From positions 22,879 to 86,878 of the forward strand of contig CANQPD010000011.1 of assembly GCA_947625655.1 (NCBI GenBank): DNA of 64,000 nt, given 5' to 3'. Made by a program: the position numbers and the translations under genes. This document shows, one piece after another, positions 32,343 to 41,932 of the stretch; the stretch's first letter is position 1, and each line of letters opens with the position of its first letter. This DNA is from an uncultured Dysosmobacter sp. Its GTDB lineage: Bacteria; Bacillota; Clostridia; Oscillospirales; Oscillospiraceae. The notes beneath the pieces were generated by a model. It worked only from the letters and a program-made list of their open reading frames with translations. It ran no database searches and was not told where the DNA came from.

Positions 32343-32611
32343 GAGGGCCGCCCTTGGCGGCCCTCTCAGCTTGTCGAAAACCTCTGTTTGGAGAAAAAGT
32401 GTTCCGTTTCGCAGGGGGAGTACGAGGGGGCGGGAGCCCACTCGTGTTGAATCGAATGCCTGCAAAAAGCCTGCGGCAGCAGCCCGTTGCGCCGCATCGC
32501 GGCTGCTTTTTGGGCTGCGAAGCAGACAAAAAAGCGAGGCATTTTTCAGGCTGTCGAAAAAGTCCAGCGGACTTTTTCGACAGCCTGAGAGGGCCGCCAA
32601 GGGCGGCCCTC
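32343..32611 (+). repeat. MITE-like element with 38-bp terminal inverted repeats
   Basis: The left end (32343-32380, GAGGGCCGCC ... TTGTCGAAAA) is the near-exact reverse complement of the right end (32574-32611). Each end is itself a hairpin (GAGGGCCGCC-CTT-GGCGGCCCTC). Just inside the right end is a perfect 18-bp hairpin around 32549-32587. No coding frame is convincing. This looks like a non-autonomous element or a mobile repeat family. Confidence 0.7.
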
Positions 32612-32675
32612 TGTCTTTGTCTATCGGCGATTTGCCCACGAAGGGCGGACATCCGGGCGAAAGTTTCCCCGTTTT

Positions 32676-32700
32676 CCCCAAAAGAAATTTGGGGTTTTTG
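32676..32700 (+). terminator. Rho-independent terminator
   Basis: CCCCAAA / TTTGGGG stem followed by TTTTTGG, immediately before the promoter of the ACT-hom-lysC operon. Confidence 0.65.
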
Positions 32701-32701
32701 G

Positions 32702-32730
32702 TTGCGCCGGGGACAAAAATGTAGTAGGAT
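32702..32730 (+). promoter_or_regulatory. promoter of the ACT-hom-lysC operon
   Basis: TTGCGC (32702-32707) and TAGGAT (32725-32730) with 17-bp spacing, 40 bases before the first start codon. Confidence 0.55.
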
Positions 32731-32770
32731 AAGCAAGTCAAAAGACAAATGACCACAGGGGGTGGACGAA

Positions 32771-33211
32771 ATGGCGAAAACCATTAAGTATTACATCGTG
32801 GCGGCGGACGCGCTGCCGGAGATCTTCGTCAAGGTGGCGGAGGCCAAGCGGATGATGCAGACCGGCGAGGCGGACACCGTGGGCGCCGCCACCAGGCTGG
32901 CGGGCATCAGCCGCAGCGCGTTTTACAAGTACAAGGACTCCGTGCAGCCCTTCAACGACATGAAGTCGGAGCACATCATCACCTTCCAGGCGATGCTGAA
33001 GGACACCGCCGGCGTGCTGTCCCGGGTGCTGTCGGTGTTTGCCGCCTCCGGGGCCAACATCCTCACCATCAACCAGTCCATTCCCACCAACGGCTGCGCG
33101 GCGGTGACCATCTCCGCCGAGACCAGCGAGATGGAGGAGTCTCTGGAGCAGCTTTTGACGGACGCGGCAGCGCTGAACGGCGTGGTGAAATTTGAGATCC
33201 TGGCAGGCTAA
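32771..33211 (+). CDS. ACT-domain protein (PheB / UPF0735 type)
   Basis: The 146-residue protein has an N-terminal helix-turn-helix-like region (RLAGISRSAFYKYKDSVQPF) and a C-terminal ACT domain (TFQAMLKDTAGVLSRVLSVFA, NILTINQSIPTNG). Members of this family sit upstream of homoserine dehydrogenase and probably sense an amino acid. ATG 32771 follows GGGGGTGG; a GTG nine bases earlier is a weaker choice. It leads the hom-lysC operon. Confidence 0.88.
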   Translation: MAKTIKYYIVAADALPEIFVKVAEAKRMMQTGEADTVGAATRLAGISRSAFYKYKDSVQPFNDMKSEHIITFQAMLKDTAGVLSRVLSVFAASGANILTINQSIPTNGCAAVTISAETSEMEESLEQLLTDAAALNGVVKFEILAG

Positions 33212-33223
33212 AGGAGAGAGGAC

Positions 33224-34417
33224 ATGATTCAAATTGCGATCCTGGGCCTTGGCACCGTCGGCACCGGCGTGGCCAAGGTGGTGGCGGAGAACGCCAAGCA
33301 GATCGAACGGAAGCTGGGGGAGCCCCTGCAGGTGAAGCGCATCCTGGTACGGCACTTCAAGGACGGCCCCTACCGCCAGCTGATGACCGACGATTTCAGG
33401 AAGATCGAGGAGGACGACGCCATCCGCGTGGTGGTGGAGACCATCGGCGGCGTGGAGGCGGCCTATGAATATACGAAACGGGCGCTGGCGGCGGGCAAGC
33501 ATGTGGTCACCGCCAACAAGCAGCTGGTGGCGGAGCATGGCTGCGAGCTGCTGGAGCTGGCCAAGAAGAAAAGCGTCAGCTATCTGTTCGAGGCCAGCGT
33601 GGGCGGCGGCATCCCCATTCTGCACCCCCTGACCCAGTGCATGGCGGCCAACCGCATCGACGAGGTGTACGGCATCCTGAACGGCACCACCAACTACATC
33701 CTCACCCGCATGGTCCGCACCGGCGCGTTCTTCTCCGACGCCCTGCGGGAGGCCCAGGCCAAGGGCTACGCCGAGGCGGACCCCACCGCCGATGTGGAGG
33801 GCATCGACGCCGGGCGCAAGATCTGCATTCTGGCGGACCTGGCCTTCGGCCACCAGGTGGACCCGGCGGCTGTGCCTATGGAGGGCATTGCCAAGCTGTC
33901 CCTCCGGGATGTGAAGATCGCCCACAGGGCGGGTTACCGCATCAAGCTGCTGGGCCGGGCGGTCCGGCTGCCCGGCGGCGGGCGCACCGCGTATGTTGCC
34001 CCCCATCTGATCCCGGAAGAGAACCCCATCGCCAATGTGGAGGACGTGTTCAACGCCGTCATGGTCCGGGGCAACGCCACCGGCGAGGTCATGTTTTACG
34101 GCAAGGGCGCCGGCGAAATGCCCACCGCCTCCGCCTGCGTGGCGGACGTGATGGAATGCCTCCAGGCCAGCCCCCGGCGGGAGGAGATCGGCTGGTCGGC
34201 GGACACCGCCGGCTTTGAAGACCCGCTGGAGCTGCACACCCGCTACTACTTCCGCATCGAGGGCAGCCTGACCGACGCCGCCATGGCCTTCGGCCAGGTG
34301 GAGGTCCTCAGCGAGGACGGCGAGACCGCCTTTTTGACGGACCGCATCAGCGGGCAGGACGCCATGCAGCAGTCCGAGTGCCTGAACGTGCTGGCCTGTA
34401 TGCGGGTTCTGGCATGA
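33224..34417 (+). CDS. hom: homoserine dehydrogenase
   Basis: Reduces aspartate semialdehyde to homoserine for threonine and methionine synthesis. The 397-residue protein has the NAD(P) loop ILGLGTVGTGVAKV, ETIGGVEAAYEY, VVTANKQLVAEHG, the catalytic NGTTNYILTRM and EGIDAGRKICILADLAFG. A short C-terminal region after about residue 340 is the reduced ACT part. AAGGAGAGAGG precedes the ATG. Confidence 0.96.
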   Translation: MIQIAILGLGTVGTGVAKVVAENAKQIERKLGEPLQVKRILVRHFKDGPYRQLMTDDFRKIEEDDAIRVVVETIGGVEAAYEYTKRALAAGKHVVTANKQLVAEHGCELLELAKKKSVSYLFEASVGGGIPILHPLTQCMAANRIDEVYGILNGTTNYILTRMVRTGAFFSDALREAQAKGYAEADPTADVEGIDAGRKICILADLAFGHQVDPAAVPMEGIAKLSLRDVKIAHRAGYRIKLLGRAVRLPGGGRTAYVAPHLIPEENPIANVEDVFNAVMVRGNATGEVMFYGKGAGEMPTASACVADVMECLQASPRREEIGWSADTAGFEDPLELHTRYYFRIEGSLTDAAMAFGQVEVLSEDGETAFLTDRISGQDAMQQSECLNVLACMRVLA

Positions 34418-34491
34418 ATCCCCAACCGCTCCCCCGCCGCATAGGATGGGCTGGGGGAGAGGACCCAATCTGAAGCAAAGAAGGAAACGCT

Positions 34492-35703
34492 ATGAGTTTG
34501 ATCGTACAGAAATTCGGCGGCACCTCCGTGCGGGATGCTGCGCGCATCCGGAACGTTGCCGCCATTATCGCGGAGACCTATCTGGCGGGCAACGATGTGA
34601 TCGTCGTCCTGTCCGCCCAGGGCGACACCACAGACGACCTCATCGCCAAGGCGGAGGAGATCAATCCCCGGGCATCCAAGCGGGAGATGGATATGCTGCT
34701 GTCCACCGGCGAGCAGATTTCCGTGGCCCTGTGCGCCATGGCGCTGGAGAGCATGGGGCTGCCCTGTGTGTCCCTGGCGGCGTGGCAGGTGGGCATCCAG
34801 TCCACCAGCGTCCATTCCGACGCCCGGATCAAGAAAATCGACCCCGAGCGCATCCAGTCAGAGCTGGATCAGCACCGCATCGTGATCGTCACCGGCTTCC
34901 AGGGCGTGGACCGCAACGGCGACGTCACCACCCTGGGCCGCGGCGGCTCTGACACCAGCGCCGTTGCCCTGGCGGCGGCCTTCCGGGCGGAGCTGTGCCA
35001 GATCTACACCGACGTGGACGGCGTGTATACCACCGACCCCCGCATCGTTCCCAACGCCCGCAAGCTGGAGGAGATCACCTACGACGAGATGCTGGAGCTG
35101 GCCAGCCAGGGCGCCCAGGTGCTCCACAACCGCAGCGTGGAGCTTGCCAAGAAGTTCAGAGTGAATTTGGAAGTCGTGTCCAGCTTGGAGCGCAAGCCCG
35201 GCACGAAAGTTAAGGAGGTCACCAAAGTGGAAAAAACCAACATCGCCGGTGTCGCCAAGGACACCAGCATCGCCCGTGTGGCCCTGGTGGGCCTGCAGCA
35301 CAACCCCGGCGTCGCCTTCCAGGTCTTCGACCTGCTGAGCAAGCACAACATCAACGTGGATGTCATCCTGCAGTCCATCGGCCGGGAGGAGACCAAGGAC
35401 ATCACCTTCACCGTCCACAAAAAGGACCTGGTGGAAGTGGAGGATATCCTCAACGAACATAAGGACGCGCTGAAATTCGACCACATCGAGGCCGACGAGC
35501 ACATCGGCAAGGTCTCCATCGTGGGCGTGGGCCTGATGAGCAACTGCGGCGTGGCCGCCAAGATGTTCGAGGCCCTGTACGAGGCCGGCATCAACATCCA
35601 GATGATCAACACCTCCGAGATCCGCGTCTCCGTTCTGCTGGACGAGACGGACGTGAACCGGGCGGTGAAGGCCATCCACGCCAAGTTCTTTGACGAGATT
35701 TAA
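34492..35703 (+). CDS. lysC: aspartate kinase
   Basis: Phosphorylates aspartate, the committed step to lysine, threonine and methionine. The 403-residue monofunctional enzyme starts LIVQKFGGTSVRD, has STGEQISVAL, TTLGRGGSDTSAVALAAAF and a regulatory tail with two ACT repeats (residues about 260-400, NPGVAFQVFDLLSKHNINVD and GLMSNCGVAAKMFEALYEAG). The 74-base gap to hom contains a CTCCCCC/GGGGGAG pair that may be an attenuating hairpin. Confidence 0.96.
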   Translation: MSLIVQKFGGTSVRDAARIRNVAAIIAETYLAGNDVIVVLSAQGDTTDDLIAKAEEINPRASKREMDMLLSTGEQISVALCAMALESMGLPCVSLAAWQVGIQSTSVHSDARIKKIDPERIQSELDQHRIVIVTGFQGVDRNGDVTTLGRGGSDTSAVALAAAFRAELCQIYTDVDGVYTTDPRIVPNARKLEEITYDEMLELASQGAQVLHNRSVELAKKFRVNLEVVSSLERKPGTKVKEVTKVEKTNIAGVAKDTSIARVALVGLQHNPGVAFQVFDLLSKHNINVDVILQSIGREETKDITFTVHKKDLVEVEDILNEHKDALKFDHIEADEHIGKVSIVGVGLMSNCGVAAKMFEALYEAGINIQMINTSEIRVSVLLDETDVNRAVKAIHAKFFDEI

Positions 35704-35941
35704 AAGTCTAGGGGGGATCATATCCCCCCCCTAGATACGCTTTTCCGGTCAATGACCGGAAAAGCGATACCCCCCTCACGTCCGCACAGCGGACGTGTCG
35801 CCGCGGCGGGCAGAGGAATTGTGGCGGAAGTGAATTCCGCCACAATTATTATGAAACGCATATGCTTCTTTTCGCATTGTGGATTTACTTTGGCCGGGCG
35901 CTGTGCTAAAATAAACCGATTTGTTTCAGAGGAGGAAAATT
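35704..35941 (+). other. noncoding interval with four consecutive perfect hairpins
   Basis: Hairpins at 35708-35733 (CTAGGGGGG/CCCCCCCTAG), 35737-35765 (CGCTTTTCCGGTCA/TGACCGGAAAAGCG), 35777-35795 (ACGTCCGC/GCGGACGT) and 35816-35846 (AATTGTGGCGGAA/TTCCGCCACAATT). None has a clean long T tract. They separate lysC from the next unit and could act together as a terminator/processing region. Confidence 0.6.
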
Positions 35942-36211
35942 ATGAACGCTATCGTCACCGTCATCGGGGAGGACAAGGTGGGCATCATCGCCGCCGTGTG
36001 CGCCCTGCTGGCTGAAAACAACGTCAACATCCTGGATATCTCCCAGACCATCCTGCAGGGCTCCTTCACCATGGTGATGGCCGTGGATGTGGAGAAGGCC
36101 AAGGTGCCCGTGGGCGACCTGCGGGACCGGCTGGCTGCGCTGGGGGAGAAGATGGGCATTTCCATCCGCATCCAGCGGGAGGAAATTTTTGACGCCATGC
36201 ACCGCATTTGA
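35942..36211 (+). CDS. ACT-domain protein (UPF0237)
   Basis: An 89-residue stand-alone ACT domain ([39 protein letters not shown]). ATG 35942 follows GAGGAGG. UPF0237 proteins are nearly always next to a UPF0210/PFL gene, as here (14-base gap). A ligand-sensing role is likely; the ligand is unknown. Confidence 0.92.
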   Translation: MNAIVTVIGEDKVGIIAAVCALLAENNVNILDISQTILQGSFTMVMAVDVEKAKVPVGDLRDRLAALGEKMGISIRIQREEIFDAMHRI

Positions 36212-36225
36212 GGGAGGAGAGGACC

Positions 36226-37584
36226 ATGCTCAATCAAAAAGACATCCTCTCCACCATTGAGATGATCGACCAGCAGCACCTGGACATCCGCACCATCACC
36301 ATGGGCATCTCGCTTTTGAGCTGCTGCGACCCGGACCCGAAGCGGGCCTGCGGGAAAATTTACGAAAAGATCACCCGCTGCGCGGAAAAGCTGGTCAAAA
36401 CCGGCGAGGATATCGAGCGGGAATTCGGCATCCCCATCGTCAACAAGCGCATCTCCGTGACGCCCATGGCCCTGGTGGCCGGCGCCAGCGAAACGGAGGA
36501 CTACGTGCCCTTCGCCCTGGCCCTGGACCGGGCGGCGCAGACCTGCGGCGTCAACTTCATCGGCGGCTATTCCGCCCTGGTGCAGAAGGGGATGACCCAG
36601 GCGGATGAAAAGCTGATCCGCTCCATCCCGGAGGCCCTGGCCCGGACGGAGCTGGTGTGCTCCTCCGTCAACGTGGGCTCCACCAAGGCGGGCATCAACA
36701 TGGACGCCGTGGCCCTGATGGGCCGCGTCGTCAAGGACACCGCCAAGGCCACGGCTGACCGGGACGGCCTGGGCTGCGCCAAGCTGGTGGTGTTCTGCAA
36801 CGCGGTGGAGGACAACCCCTTCATGGCCGGCGCCTTCCACGGCGTGGGCGAGGCGGAGAAGGTCATCAACGTGGGCGTCTCCGGTCCCGGCGTGGTGCAC
36901 CACGCCCTGCAGGCGGTGAAGGGCCAGCCCTTTGACGTGGTGGCGGAGACCATCAAGAAGACCGCCTTCCGGGTGACCCGCATGGGCCAGCTGGTGGCCC
37001 AGGAGGCCAGCCGCCGCCTGGACACGCCCTTCGGCATCGTGGATCTGAGCCTGGCCCCCACCCCCGCCATCGGCGACAGCGTGGCCCGCATCCTGGAGGA
37101 GATGGGCCTGGAGACCTGCGGCACCCACGGCACCACGGCGGCCCTGGCGCTGCTGAACGACGCGGTGAAAAAGGGCGGCGTAATGGCGTCCTCCAGCGTG
37201 GGGGGCCTCTCCGGCGCGTTTATCCCCGTCAGCGAGGACGAGGGCATGATCGCCGCCGCCAAGGCCGGGACGCTGTGCCTGGACAAGCTGGAGGCCATGA
37301 CCTGCGTGTGCTCCGTGGGGTTGGATATGATCGCCGTCCCCGGCGACACCCCGGCGGAGACCATTTCCGCCATCATCGCCGACGAGGCGGCCATCGGCAT
37401 GGTGAACTGCAAGACCACCGCCGTCCGCATCCTGCCCACGCCGGGCAAGGCGGTGGGGGACACCATCGAGATGGGCGGCCTCCTGGGCAGCGCGCCGGTG
37501 ATGCCGGTGCATCCGGAGTCCAGCGCGGCGTTTATCGCCCGGGGCGGACGGATTCCGGCGCCGATGCACAGCTTGAAGAACTGA
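36226..37584 (+). CDS. PFL-family protein (UPF0210/DUF711)
   Basis: The 452-residue protein is a glycyl-radical-fold relative of unknown reaction, conserved with the preceding ACT protein. Hallmarks are [20 protein letters not shown] at the N-terminus, [46 protein letters not shown] and the C-terminal [18 protein letters not shown]. Start ATG 36226 has GGGAGGAGAGG upstream. Full length. Confidence 0.93.
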   Translation: MLNQKDILSTIEMIDQQHLDIRTITMGISLLSCCDPDPKRACGKIYEKITRCAEKLVKTGEDIEREFGIPIVNKRISVTPMALVAGASETEDYVPFALALDRAAQTCGVNFIGGYSALVQKGMTQADEKLIRSIPEALARTELVCSSVNVGSTKAGINMDAVALMGRVVKDTAKATADRDGLGCAKLVVFCNAVEDNPFMAGAFHGVGEAEKVINVGVSGPGVVHHALQAVKGQPFDVVAETIKKTAFRVTRMGQLVAQEASRRLDTPFGIVDLSLAPTPAIGDSVARILEEMGLETCGTHGTTAALALLNDAVKKGGVMASSSVGGLSGAFIPVSEDEGMIAAAKAGTLCLDKLEAMTCVCSVGLDMIAVPGDTPAETISAIIADEAAIGMVNCKTTAVRILPTPGKAVGDTIEMGGLLGSAPVMPVHPESSAAFIARGGRIPAPMHSLKN

Positions 37585-37650
37585 CACAGGTATTCCTGAA
37601 TTTTTGGATCAAAACGACTTGTGCCTTTTTAAGAATCCGTGAAAAAGAAG

Positions 37651-37685
37651 AGCGCCGAAAGATATGTCTTTCGGCGCTTTTCTTT
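37651..37685 (+). terminator. Rho-independent terminator
   Basis: Perfect 12-bp stem AGCGCCGAAAGA / TCTTTCGGCGCT with a TATG loop, followed by TTTCTTTA. Ends the ACT-PFL unit. Confidence 0.9.
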
Positions 37686-37805
37686 ATATAATTTGGACGC
37701 AATTTTTAATGCCTTTTCCCACATAAACAACTTTTTTACCATCGTTTGATAGTAGATGAATCAGTTTTAAAAAATTCATGTCATAATGTAGAGGGAGGTG
37801 ATGAC

Positions 37806-38069
37806 ATGAAACCATACCGCACGCAGGAAAAAGTCCCCTGGCGGGAGATCACAGCCGTCCTCTATTGGTATCTGGAAATCCAGGTGAAGGACATCTGGCG
37901 GCATCAAAAACGGGGAGACCGGCGGGCCGCGGCGCTGTCGCTGCCCCGCCTGGGGGAGACCTGCGAAAATATCCGCTGTCTCCGCCGTTTCCTGGGGTAT
38001 CACGGCGAGACAAAATGGGAACGGGAGGCGGAAAAGCTGCTGGAACCGGAGACACAGGAGGGATCGTGA
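37806..38069 (+). CDS. small basic hypothetical protein
   Basis: An 87-residue protein starting MKPYRTQEKVPWREI, with GGGAGGTGAT upstream of the ATG. It is helical, Trp- and Arg-rich (VKDIWRHQKRGDRRAAALSL), with no cysteine pair or membrane segment. It stands alone between terminators. No family recognised. Confidence 0.6.
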   Translation: MKPYRTQEKVPWREITAVLYWYLEIQVKDIWRHQKRGDRRAAALSLPRLGETCENIRCLRRFLGYHGETKWEREAEKLLEPETQEGS

Positions 38070-38100
38070 AAAAAGCGGACCGCCGAAAGGCGGCCCGCTT
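38067..38100 (-). terminator. bidirectional terminator
   Basis: AAGCGG-A-CCGCC (38073-38084) / GGCGG-C-CCGCTT (38089-38100), GAAA loop, with a run of six T residues on the minus strand. It serves queH and possibly the plus-strand gene. Confidence 0.8.
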
Positions 38101-38208
38101 CCTATATGCTGCCCTCAGTGAACAAAGGGTAGTTTACCGTTTGTCCCCGCCAATCGGCCGATGGTCCGCCATCCCTGGACAGCGGGGACGGCTGCTTTTA
38201 AAATGGGG

Positions 38209-38775
38209 TCAGCGCTCTGCGAATTTCGCCTTGTCCCGGTCGATCTGCTTCTGGTAGCGGTCGGCTTCGGAGAACACGCAGCCGCAGTATTTCTGCATGT
38301 AAAAGCCCAGCTCCCGGGCCCGCTGGTTGCCGGCGCGGAAATTGGGGCGGAAGTCCCGGTAGAGAAATTCCACGCCGTACTGTCTGGCGTACCGCTCCGC
38401 CGCCTGGGCGATGCCGTCGTGATCCTGGTAGAGGCTGGCCAGCAGGGTAGTGGTGAAGGCGGTAAAGCCGTGCTCGGCGGCGTACCGGGCGGCGCCCTCG
38501 ATGCGGTGCTCGTAGCAATACGTACAGCGGTGGTCGATGTCCCCGGCCACGCGGCGGACAAAGTCCTTCAGGCCGTAATCCTCCTGCACCCGGACCTCCA
38601 TGCCGATGGTGGGGGCGTATTCCAGCAGGCAGTCCCGCCGGGCCTGGTATTCCTTCCAGGGGTGGATGTTGGGGTTGTACCAGAAGGCCACCGGCTCGAT
38701 GCCCTCGGCCCGGAGGGGGTCGATGCAGCTCAGGGAGCAGGGGGCGCAGCAGGTGTGCATCAAAACAGTTTCCAT
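38209..38775 (-). CDS. queH: epoxyqueuosine reductase QueH
   Basis: Catalyses the last step of queuosine tRNA modification. The 188-residue DUF208 protein has the paired-cysteine motifs needed for its iron-sulfur cluster and metal: HTCCAPCSL at the N-terminus, HRCTYCYEHR and MQKYCGCVFSEADRY at the C-terminus. DFRPNFRAGN is the family loop. It is monocistronic and ends at a terminator. Confidence 0.94.
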   Translation of the reverse strand: METVLMHTCCAPCSLSCIDPLRAEGIEPVAFWYNPNIHPWKEYQARRDCLLEYAPTIGMEVRVQEDYGLKDFVRRVAGDIDHRCTYCYEHRIEGAARYAAEHGFTAFTTTLLASLYQDHDGIAQAAERYARQYGVEFLYRDFRPNFRAGNQRARELGFYMQKYCGCVFSEADRYQKQIDRDKAKFAER

Positions 38776-38893
38776 GGGAATCCCTCATTTCGGTATGATT
38801 GGGACAAGTATATCATAAAAATAACAAAAGGCCAAGGGCAGAAAGTTTTCACTTTCTTAACAGTTTCTTTACAGCTTGGCCAGACTTTTCCGA

Positions 38894-38922
38894 TTGCACA
38901 TTTCGTCGAAAAAGAGTATGAT
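38894..38922 (+). promoter_or_regulatory. sigma-A promoter
   Basis: TTGCAC (38894-38899), 17-bp spacer, TATGAT (38917-38922), 75 bases before the activase start codon. Confidence 0.75.
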
Positions 38923-38997
38923 ACCAACTAATGTGGCATCTTGTGGTTATTCGCCGAAAATGACGGAGTAACCGTTTACCTGAAGGAGGAAAAGACG

Positions 38998-41928
38998 TTG
39001 AAAGTGGGTCTTGACGTGGGGTCCACCACCATCAAGTGCGTGGTGCTGGACGACGCCGACAACATCTTATACAGTACATACGAACGGCATTTCAGCCATA
39101 TCCTGGAAAAGTCCGAGGAGCTGCTGCGCCGGGTGGCGGAGCGGTATGTTCCCGGCGGCCGGGCGGAGCTGGCCATTTCCGGCTCTGCCGGCATGGGCAT
39201 GGCGGACAGCGTGGACGTGCCCTTCGTGCAGGAGGTCTTCGCCACCCGGGTGGCCGCCAACAAGCTGGCCCCGGGGACGGACTGCATCATCGAGCTGGGC
39301 GGCGAGGACGCGAAGATCCTGTTCCTCACCGGCGGCACGGAGGTCCGCATGAACGGCTCCTGCGCCGGCGGCACCGGCGCGTTCATCGACCAGATGGCCA
39401 CCCTTTTGAAAATGAGCGCCGACGAGATGGACGCCGCCGCCCAGAAGGCGGAGAAGACGTACACCATCGCCTCCCGCTGCGGCGTGTTCGCCAAGAGCGA
39501 CGTGCAGCCCCTGATCAACCAGGGGGCCAGGGCGGAGGACATCGCCGCCAGCATCTATCAGGCGGTGGTGAACCAGACCATCGCGGGCCTGGCCCAGGGG
39601 CGGCCCATCTGCGGCAATGTCCTGTATCTGGGCGGGCCGCTGACCTTCTCCAGCGTCCTGCGGAAGAGCTTTGACAAGACCCTGGGGGTCCAGGGTACCT
39701 GCCCGGAGAACAGCCTGCTGTTCGTGGCTCTGGGCGCGGCGTTCTACTCCGACCAGGCGTTTGACCTGACAGAAGTGGCGGACAGGCTCCAAAAGCATGG
39801 GGCCTCCGAGACCTACCGCAGCCAGCCCGCCCTGTTCAATAATCAGGAGGAATACGAGGCGTTCCGGGCCCGGCACGCCAAGGCCACGGTGCCCCGGGTG
39901 CCCTTCGGAGCGGACTACGCCGCCCCGGTGCATATCGGCATCGACTCCGGCTCCACCACCGTCAAGCTGGTGGTCATCGACGAGGACGCCCGCATCCTGT
40001 TTACCGACTACCGCCCCAACCTGGGCAACCCCGTGCCCCTGATCCGGGAGGTCCTGCAGAAGCTGTACGACGAGCACCCGGCCCTGCATGTGGCCTCCGT
40101 CACCACCACCGGCTACGGCGAGGACTTGGCGAAAAACGCCTTCCACGCCGACTACGGCGTGGTGGAGACCGTGGCCCACTTCACCGCCGCCCGGCACTTC
40201 CTGCCCAACGTGGATTTCATCATCGACATCGGCGGCCAGGACATGAAGTGCTTCAAGATCGAGGATGGCGCCATCAGCAACATCTTCCTCAACGAGGCCT
40301 GCTCCTCCGGCTGCGGCAGCTTCCTCCAGACCTTTGCCCAGGCCCTGGGCTACGACGTGAAGGAGTTCGCCAAGCTGGGATTGTTCGCCGACCGGCCCGT
40401 GGATCTGGGCAGCCGCTGCACCGTCTTTATGAACTCCAGCGTCAAGCAGGCCCAGAAGGACGGGGCCACCATTGAGAACATCTCCGCGGGCCTCTCCATC
40501 TCCGTGGTGAAAAACGCCATTTACAAGGTCATCCGGGCCGCGTCTCCCGAGGAGCTGGGAAGGAACATCGTGGTCCAGGGCGGCACGTTTTACAACGAGG
40601 CGGTCCTCCGGGCCTTTGAGAAGGAGATGGGCGTGGAGGTCATCCGGCCCGACATCGCGGGGCTGATGGGCGCCTACGGCGCGGCGCTGTACGGCCGGGG
40701 CAAGGCCGTCCACGGTCAGGCCAGCACCCTGCTGGACCGGGAGGCTCTGGCGGGATTCACCCAGGAGACCCGCAGCGAGGTCTGCGGCCGCTGCGGCAAC
40801 AACTGCCAGCTGACCATCAACACCTTTGCCGATGGCGGCACCTTCATCAGCGGCAACCGCTGCGACCGCCCCGTCACCGGCAAGGCGGACACCGGCGAGC
40901 GGAACCTTTACGAGTACAAGCGCAAGCTGATTTTGAGCTATAAGCCCGTCCCCGGCCGCCGGGGCAAGATCGGCCTGCCCCTGTGCCTGAACTTCTGGGA
41001 GCTGCTGCCCTTCTGGCACACCTTCTTCACGAAGCTGGGCTTCGCGGTGTACCACAGCCCCCTCAGCAGCCGGGACCTGTACCTGAAGGGGCAGGGGACC
41101 ATCCCCAGCGACACCGCCTGCTTCCCGGCGAAGCTGGCCCACGGCCACATCCAGTTCCTCAGCAGGCTGGGGCTGGACGCCATCTTCTACCCCTGCATGA
41201 CCTACAACATCGACGAGGGCCTGGGGCAGAACAACTACAACTGCCCCGTGGTGGCCTATTATCCGGAGGTCATCGCCGGCAACTGCCCGGAGATCAGGGA
41301 CACGAAGTTTATCTACGACTACGTGGGCATCCACCGGCCCAAGGACTTCACCAAAAAGATCTTCGCCATTCTGCGGAAATACTTCCCCGACATCTCCAAA
41401 AAGGAGGTCCAGGGAGCCGCCGACGCGGCCTACGCCGAGTATGCCAATCACATGGCCCTGATCCGCAAAGAGGGGGCACGCATCATCGACCAGGCCCGGG
41501 CGGAGGGCCGCCGCATCATCGTGCTGGCGGGCCGGCCCTATCACGTGGACCCGGAGGTCAACCACGGCATCGACACCCTGATCACCCGCTTCGGCGCGGC
41601 GGTGGTGACGGAGGACTCCATCTCCAACCGGGTGGAGAAGTTCCCCACCACGGTGCTGAACCAGTGGACCTACCACTCCCGGCTGTACGCGGCGGCGAAA
41701 TACTGCTGCTCCCAGCCCGATATGGATCTGGTGCACCTGGTCAGCTTCGGCTGCGGCGTGGACGCCATCACTTCCGACGAGACCCGGGAGATTTTGCAGG
41801 CCGGCGGCAAGCTGTACACCCAGCTGAAGATCGACGAGATCACCAACCTGGGCGCGGTGCGCATCCGCCTGCGGAGCCTGTTCGCCGCCCTGGACGAGCA
41901 GGACGAAAAACGCGCGAAGGAGGCGTGA
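38998..41928 (+). CDS. double-domain 2-hydroxyacyl-CoA dehydratase activase with DUF2229
   Basis: TTG 38998 is the start: AAGGAGG lies eight bases upstream. The 976-residue protein has two BadF/HgdC-type ASKHA ATPase domains: residues about 1-275 (VGLDVGSTTIKCVVL, NGSCAGGTGAFIDQM) and about 305-575 (IGIDSGSTTVKLVVI, NEACSSGCGSFLQTF, GSRCTVFMNSS with cluster cysteines), followed by a CGRCGNNCQLTI cysteine motif and a DUF2229 region (SDTACFPAKLAHGH, GRPYHVDPEVNHGID). Such proteins donate a high-energy electron to dehydratases. The substrate here is unknown. Confidence 0.92.
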   Translation: MKVGLDVGSTTIKCVVLDDADNILYSTYERHFSHILEKSEELLRRVAERYVPGGRAELAISGSAGMGMADSVDVPFVQEVFATRVAANKLAPGTDCIIELGGEDAKILFLTGGTEVRMNGSCAGGTGAFIDQMATLLKMSADEMDAAAQKAEKTYTIASRCGVFAKSDVQPLINQGARAEDIAASIYQAVVNQTIAGLAQGRPICGNVLYLGGPLTFSSVLRKSFDKTLGVQGTCPENSLLFVALGAAFYSDQAFDLTEVADRLQKHGASETYRSQPALFNNQEEYEAFRARHAKATVPRVPFGADYAAPVHIGIDSGSTTVKLVVIDEDARILFTDYRPNLGNPVPLIREVLQKLYDEHPALHVASVTTTGYGEDLAKNAFHADYGVVETVAHFTAARHFLPNVDFIIDIGGQDMKCFKIEDGAISNIFLNEACSSGCGSFLQTFAQALGYDVKEFAKLGLFADRPVDLGSRCTVFMNSSVKQAQKDGATIENISAGLSISVVKNAIYKVIRAASPEELGRNIVVQGGTFYNEAVLRAFEKEMGVEVIRPDIAGLMGAYGAALYGRGKAVHGQASTLLDREALAGFTQETRSEVCGRCGNNCQLTINTFADGGTFISGNRCDRPVTGKADTGERNLYEYKRKLILSYKPVPGRRGKIGLPLCLNFWELLPFWHTFFTKLGFAVYHSPLSSRDLYLKGQGTIPSDTACFPAKLAHGHIQFLSRLGLDAIFYPCMTYNIDEGLGQNNYNCPVVAYYPEVIAGNCPEIRDTKFIYDYVGIHRPKDFTKKIFAILRKYFPDISKKEVQGAADAAYAEYANHMALIRKEGARIIDQARAEGRRIIVLAGRPYHVDPEVNHGIDTLITRFGAAVVTEDSISNRVEKFPTTVLNQWTYHSRLYAAAKYCCSQPDMDLVHLVSFGCGVDAITSDETREILQAGGKLYTQLKIDEITNLGAVRIRLRSLFAALDEQDEKRAKEA

Positions 41929-41932
41929 CGGC

